A DNA stretch of 64,000 nt from Paenibacillus polygoni (lineage in GTDB: Bacteria > Bacillota > Bacilli > Paenibacillales > Paenibacillaceae), in NCBI RefSeq assembly GCF_030263935.1, contig NZ_CP127162.1, positions 510,001 to 574,000 on the forward strand. The letters run 5' to 3'. The first letter of the stretch is position 1; the number at the start of each line of letters is the position of its first letter. The position numbers and the translations under genes were made by a program. This document shows positions 60,322 to 64,000 of the stretch, piece by piece. Under the pieces are notes generated by a model. The model was not told the DNA's origin, ran no database searches, and saw nothing but the letters and a program-made list of their open reading frames with translations.

Positions 60322-62067
60322 GTGGCTGTTTTTAAAGGTCTAATCCGTAAGTATTGGTACTTTTATGTTGTGCTTGGTCTGGTAACGGTTATTGATATCA
60401 CGATGAATTTATCCATCGCATGGCTTTTTGGCAACTTAACAGAAACAGCTGTATCCCGTAATACAGCTAAATTTCTCCCGCTGCTGTACGTTGGAATTGC
60501 TCTGATTCTCATTATGGGTATTAATCAATACGTGAATGGATATTTAAAATCTCGTGTATCTGCCAATGTACAGGATGAGCTCCGTACCCTGACTTTTCGT
60601 AAAATGCTAGGGCTTTCACAATCCTACTACGACAAGCATCATTCAGGAGACCTTTTGTCCCGAATTACCACAGACAACAAGACGATCGGCGGAGCACTTG
60701 GTCATACCTTGATTGAATTGATCAAAAATCCGCTGATGGCTCTTTGTGCTTTTATCTATCTTGTCATTATTGAATGGCGGCTCGCTTTAATCTCCTTGCT
60801 GATTGGACCGGCCATTTTATTATGCGGTGTCCTGCTTGGGCGCAGTATCCGTGAGAGATCAACAGTATCACAGCAAAAGTGGGGGAACATGACCTCCTTT
60901 GTGCAGGATGTGGCAGGCGCGAGCATGATTTTCAAGGTGTTTCGACTGGAATCCATTTTTAATCAAAAATTCAGCACCCAGTCTAGAGCAGTAAGAGAAC
61001 AGGAGATAAAGCTCGGCACCACCACGAGTATTTTGCAATCTTTATCAAATATGATCGGTTTCTCGGCTTTTGTTCTTGCTATTACATATGGAGCCTATCT
61101 TGTAGCTAACGATGTAATTACGATCGGAAGTCTCATGGCTTTTGTTCAGCTGATGAACTATGTCATTATGCCATTCACGACTTTTGCTTCTACTTGGGGA
61201 GAACTGCAGATTTCACTAGGAGCCGCGGACCGAATACAGGAAGTGCTTAAAGAGCAGCCAGAAGAATTGGAGCAACAGGACTCGTTATTAAGGAGTAACC
61301 AGGAAAAGAAAGATGTCCATGTTTCCCTTGAACAAATCGATTTCGCCTATTCAGATCGTAAAGTGCTGGATCATCTCAGTATAGAGATTGAACATGGGAA
61401 ATTCACTGCCATAGTAGGAGCAAGCGGCAGCGGAAAAAGCACGTTATTCCGATTGTTACTCGGATTTTATAATCCCGATCAAGGAGACATTCGTGTGAAT
61501 GGAGTGAGCTATTCGGATATGTCTTTACATGAAATACGAGCTCTTTACGCACTTGTACCGCAAGAGCCGCAGCTTTTTACTGGTACCCTTCGTGAGAATA
61601 TCTTATATGGTAATCCGGAAGCTTCGGAGGAAGATATGAAGGAAGCAGTGGTACATGCGAATGCACATTTGTTTATAGAGCAGTTTCCTGAGGGATTGGA
61701 TACGCAAGTGGGGGAGAAGGGCAGCCAGTTGTCTGGCGGACAACGTCAGCGGATTGCTATAGCCAGAGCGATTCTTAAGAAGGCACCTGTTCTTCTACTA
61801 GATGAAGCTACTGCCTCACTTGATAATGAATCGGAACAATTGGTACAGGATGCACTAAGGCAGCTGATGAACAAAAGGACAACGGTAGCCATAGCTCACC
61901 GTTTGTCTACTATTCAGCATGCCGACAAAATCGTTGTTATGCATGAGGGGAAAATCGTAGAGACGGGTACTCATGAGGAATTGATGCAGTTATGCGGTCA
62001 TTATTATGAGTTATACCGAACGAGACAAAATAACGAACTTATCGAAGAAGCAGGATCCATTGCTTAA
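60322..62067 (+). CDS. ABC exporter, fused permease and ATPase (BmrA-like)
   Basis: 581 residues, GTG start. Six-helix transmembrane domain (about 15-310) then a nucleotide-binding domain (about 335-575) with Walker A GASGSGKST, Q-loop VPQEPQLF, signature LSGGQRQR, Walker B VLLLDEATASLD and the switch His in AIAHRLST. This half-transporter layout, as in BmrA, works as a homodimer and exports lipophilic drugs, lipids or peptides. It follows an RHH regulator with which it is cotranscribed. Confidence 0.92.
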   Translation: MAVFKGLIRKYWYFYVVLGLVTVIDITMNLSIAWLFGNLTETAVSRNTAKFLPLLYVGIALILIMGINQYVNGYLKSRVSANVQDELRTLTFRKMLGLSQSYYDKHHSGDLLSRITTDNKTIGGALGHTLIELIKNPLMALCAFIYLVIIEWRLALISLLIGPAILLCGVLLGRSIRERSTVSQQKWGNMTSFVQDVAGASMIFKVFRLESIFNQKFSTQSRAVREQEIKLGTTTSILQSLSNMIGFSAFVLAITYGAYLVANDVITIGSLMAFVQLMNYVIMPFTTFASTWGELQISLGAADRIQEVLKEQPEELEQQDSLLRSNQEKKDVHVSLEQIDFAYSDRKVLDHLSIEIEHGKFTAIVGASGSGKSTLFRLLLGFYNPDQGDIRVNGVSYSDMSLHEIRALYALVPQEPQLFTGTLRENILYGNPEASEEDMKEAVVHANAHLFIEQFPEGLDTQVGEKGSQLSGGQRQRIAIARAILKKAPVLLLDEATASLDNESEQLVQDALRQLMNKRTTVAIAHRLSTIQHADKIVVMHEGKIVETGTHEELMQLCGHYYELYRTRQNNELIEEAGSIA

Positions 62068-62092
62068 TATAACCAGAAAAATACAACCTAAA

Positions 62093-62128
62093 AAACAGGC
62101 ACCTTGTTATATAACAAGGTGCCTGTTT
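62093..62128. terminator. Terminator between the ABC exporter and sodA, strongest for sodA
   Basis: Perfect stem AAACAGGCACCTTGTTA / TAACAAGGTGCCTGTTT. On the minus strand it is followed by TTTTT, on the plus strand by a shorter T run. Confidence 0.88.
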
Positions 62129-62147
62129 CGAATCATTATGAAGTGAA

Positions 62148-62759
62148 TTATTTCGCAGCTTCGTAACGTTTATTTACTTCATCCCAGTTGATTACGTTCC
62201 AGAAGGAAGCGATGTAATCAGGACGTTTGTTTTGATATTTCAGGTAGTAAGCATGTTCCCAAACATCAAGACCAAGAACTGGTGTCAGTCCTTCCATGAT
62301 CGGGCTGTCTTGGTTAGGTGTGCTTGTAATTGCAAGTTTACCGTCTTTACCTACAACGAGCCAAGCCCAGCCGCTGCCGAAACGAGTTGTTGCTGCTTTA
62401 GCGAAATCTTCTTTGAATTTATCAAAGCCGCCAAGCTCGCTGTCAATCGCTGCTGCAATTGCACCTGTAGGAGCGCCGCCGCCGTTAGGTCCGATAATTT
62501 CCCAGAACAGGCTGTGGTTATGGTGTCCGCCGCCGTTGTTGCGAACAGCTGTACGGATGCTTTCAGGTACGCTGTCAAGGTTAGCGATCAGATCTTCAAG
62601 GGATTTACCTTGAAGCTCAGGAGCGTTTTCCAAAGCTGCGTTCAAGTTAGTTACATAAGTATTGTGATGACGATCGTGGTGGATTTCCATTGTTTGAGCA
62701 TCGATATGTGGTTCTAGTGCGTCGTTTGCGTAAGGAAGTGCTGGTAATTGGAATGCCAT
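62148..62759 (-). CDS. sodA: Superoxide dismutase [Mn]
   Basis: 203 residues. Metal ligands are recognisable: the first His in [14 protein letters not shown], the second in [12 protein letters not shown], and the Asp and His in [22 protein letters not shown] and GSGWAWLVV match Mn/cambialistic enzymes of Bacilli. It dismutes superoxide in the cytosol. AGGAGGA precedes the ATG. Confidence 0.96.
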   Translation of the reverse strand: MAFQLPALPYANDALEPHIDAQTMEIHHDRHHNTYVTNLNAALENAPELQGKSLEDLIANLDSVPESIRTAVRNNGGGHHNHSLFWEIIGPNGGGAPTGAIAAAIDSELGGFDKFKEDFAKAATTRFGSGWAWLVVGKDGKLAITSTPNQDSPIMEGLTPVLGLDVWEHAYYLKYQNKRPDYIASFWNVINWDEVNKRYEAAK

Positions 62760-63299
62760 AATGAAATTCCTCCTAATAAAATAGTTTTAAATGAAAGGTA
62801 CAGTCTCTATGTAAGAATTACCCCTCGTCATTTCTATTAAACCGTATTCAGCGTATTTAATCAACATTTTTGTTGAATAAGTTGTTGTATAAGGGTTTAT
62901 AATTCACATCAAGTTTACATTGGAAAAATATATCATGCTAAGTAACTTGACATGTATAACAGATGTTGGACGAAATGGAAGCCTGAAAATGTAAACGCTA
63001 CAAATGAAGCGCTTTCAGAAAAAAATTGCGTGTTTTCTGTAATAAAATGTGGTTTAATGGACCAAGAAGTAAATACTTTTCGTTTTTTGTCGTAATTATA
63101 TTTCCTGAACATTTCTAGTTGGCCTATATGGGCGTGACAGATGTTCCAGCCGGCTCTATGTCGGTTTTTCTGCCTGTATTTAAATGCACATTCTGATTGT
63201 ATCTAAATACATACAGAAAAGTGATCATCGGGTTTTGGTTAAAAAGGGATGCCTTTTTTGTAAAACCTCACTAAAGTTAACGAAAAGGGAGATTAACAG
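62760..63299. other. 540-bp intergenic region with terminator-like hairpins
   Basis: No gene found. It contains the sodA promoter on the minus strand and an unusually long, structured leader for the GNAT gene: an orphan terminator-like hairpin AGCCGGC / GTCGGTT with TTTTT (63154-63175), and a nested hairpin with GGTTTT...AAAACC around AAAAAGG / CCTTTTT (63231-63267) ending about 20 nt before the GNAT ribosome site. Two imperfect cre-like sequences are near 62990-63017. Confidence 0.45.
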
Positions 63300-63725
63300 A
63301 TGAACATTCGTTCCTTTCAGTTGAGTGACGCAAATCGCGTGACGGAGCTGCTGCAAGTTGCTTTGTCGGAAGATTGCTACGAGAACACGATTGGGCCTTT
63401 TGCAAGACAACTATCCTGGGACTCGGACCTAATCATGGTTGCTGAGGAAGACGGAGAACTTGTAGGTGCACTAATTGGGACTATCGATCAGAATCAAGGT
63501 TACATTTATCGTATTGCCATTCATCCAGATGCTAGACGCCGTGGAGTGGGCAAAGCTTTGGTTAAAGCTGTGGAGAAACGTTTTCAGCAGCGCAAAGTAA
63601 CCCGCGTATGGGTTGCAGGTGATGAACATAACAAGGCCGCGATGCCTTTGTACGAGGCAATGGGATACGGTGCCAACCAGATTATGAAAGCTTTTCAGAA
63701 TCTGAGTATTCTGGTCCACAACTAA
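63300..63725 (+). CDS. GNAT family N-acetyltransferase
   Basis: 141 residues, a single GNAT domain with the acetyl-CoA-binding IHPDARRRGVGKALVKAVEK at about 76-95 and the late PLYEAMGYG segment. Shorter and distinct from the two RimJ/RimL-type GNATs in this window. AAAGGGAG precedes the ATG. It has an unusually long leader with hairpins. Substrate unknown. Confidence 0.9.
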   Translation: MNIRSFQLSDANRVTELLQVALSEDCYENTIGPFARQLSWDSDLIMVAEEDGELVGALIGTIDQNQGYIYRIAIHPDARRRGVGKALVKAVEKRFQQRKVTRVWVAGDEHNKAAMPLYEAMGYGANQIMKAFQNLSILVHN

Positions 63726-63800
63726 CTAGAGAATCAGGCATAAAAAAATAGACACAAATAAATAGACACGAATAAATAGAACTAATATTCATCATATCAG

Positions 63801-63845
63801 GCATATCTTGGCTTCCGTTGCAAATGGAACCGAGATATGCTTTTC
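63801..63845 (+). terminator. Terminator after the GNAT gene
   Basis: GCATATCTTGG...TCC / GGA...CGAGATATGC stem and TTTTC. Confidence 0.75.
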
Positions 63846-63912
63846 TATTCATATGGCATTTATACAATATAGATAAAAATGCCACTTACAGATGATCGAG
63901 GTGACTTAAGGG

Positions 63913-64000
63913 ATGAATCGTCATGTACCGCAAAAAAAAGATCGTCCGGTGAAACCATCCTCTTCCAGCTTTTCAAGAGAGCTAAAGGAATGGTTTAAAA
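63913..64000 (+). CDS. Start of a gene truncated by the window end; possibly type I signal peptidase
   Basis: 29 codons from an ATG with GAGGTG nine bases upstream. The N-terminus is basic and Ser-rich (MNRHVPQKKDRPVKPSSSS), then SRELKEWFK at the window end. Short basic tails ending in E-W-x-K before a membrane helix are typical of SipS/LepB signal peptidases, but the hydrophobic part is outside the window, so this is only a guess. Confidence 0.5.
   Translation, partial: MNRHVPQKKDRPVKPSSSSFSRELKEWFK

Noticed and set aside
62990..63017. Two cre (CcpA) sites, TGTAAACGCTACA and TGAAGCGCTTTCA
   Set aside because: Both are one base short of the 14-bp cre consensus, so the spacing is wrong; kept only as a remark in the region entry.

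Overview
The window looks like a chromosomal segment of a spore-forming, Paenibacillus-like member of the Bacillales. Evidence: moderate-to-low GC with strong GGAGG-type ribosome binding sites, frequent TTG/GTG starts, a TraB protein fused to a copper amine oxidase N-terminal-like domain, a sporulation-type sensor kinase, a bacilliredoxin, and homologues of many Bacillus subtilis genes (YhaQP, YwnB/YwnA, LmrAB, YtsP, YqkD). I see no rRNA, tRNA, prophage, CRISPR array or intact insertion sequence. Species assignment is inference.

Layout. 1-6.4 kb: end of a NatAB/YhaQP-type ABC exporter, a secreted TraB/GumN protein, a secreted unknown, an HPP membrane protein, a LysR regulator and an ankyrin lipoprotein. 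6.4-10 kb: NCS2 permease, Cys-rich copper-binding four-helix protein, TM2 protein, LytR-CpsA-Psr protein. 10-12.8 kb: tandem CNNM/CorC-type (DUF21-CBS) paralogues sharing an unusual conserved leader. 12.9-18 kb: a dioxygenase/flavin oxidoreductase operon behind an MhqR-like operator, and a GH127 arabinofuranosidase divergent from an AraC regulator. 18.5-25 kb: hybrid histidine kinase, LmrA-LmrB drug efflux pair with operators, BlaI/BlaR-like pair. 25-33 kb: cupin with an interrupted reading frame, GNAT, MarR plus ABC-2 permease, two unknown membrane proteins, Rrf2 regulator and NAD(P)-binding protein, metallophosphoesterase. 33-42 kb: Bcr-type efflux, CopC-CopD copper genes, ArsR, Gfo/Idh/MocA oxidoreductase, CarD, a triplicated 178-bp repeat, AmtB with a GlnR/TnrA box, AI-2E-family permease. 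42-46.8 kb: CadC-like regulator divergent from a CadA-like ATPase, then an aldehyde dehydrogenase gene bracketed by two copies of a small inverted-repeat mobile element. 47-64 kb: MerR-TipAS regulator, fRMsr, hydrolase, GNATs, DHA2 efflux, HI0933 flavoprotein, sporulation-type kinase, bacilliredoxin, NadE, AcpS, MutY, RHH regulator plus ABC exporter, SodA, and the start of a further gene.

Functional themes are drug and metal export (four drug-type exporters, CopCD, CadA, the Cys-rich copper protein), thiol/oxidative/electrophile stress (SodA, fRMsr, bacilliredoxin, quinone-type dioxygenase), and local one-regulator/one-target modules whose operators can often be read directly (LmrA, BlaI, CadC-like, MarR, MhqR-like, GlnR/TnrA).

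The most noteworthy non-gene structures are: (i) a previously unlabelled MITE-like element present twice with 3-bp target duplications, one copy of which inserted exactly at a stop codon; (ii) a leader with two Shine-Dalgarno sequences competing for one anti-SD arm, conserved between two diverged paralogues; (iii) a three-copy structured 178-bp repeat; and (iv) an in-frame UGA interrupting the Q/P/Y/G-rich tail of a cupin protein.
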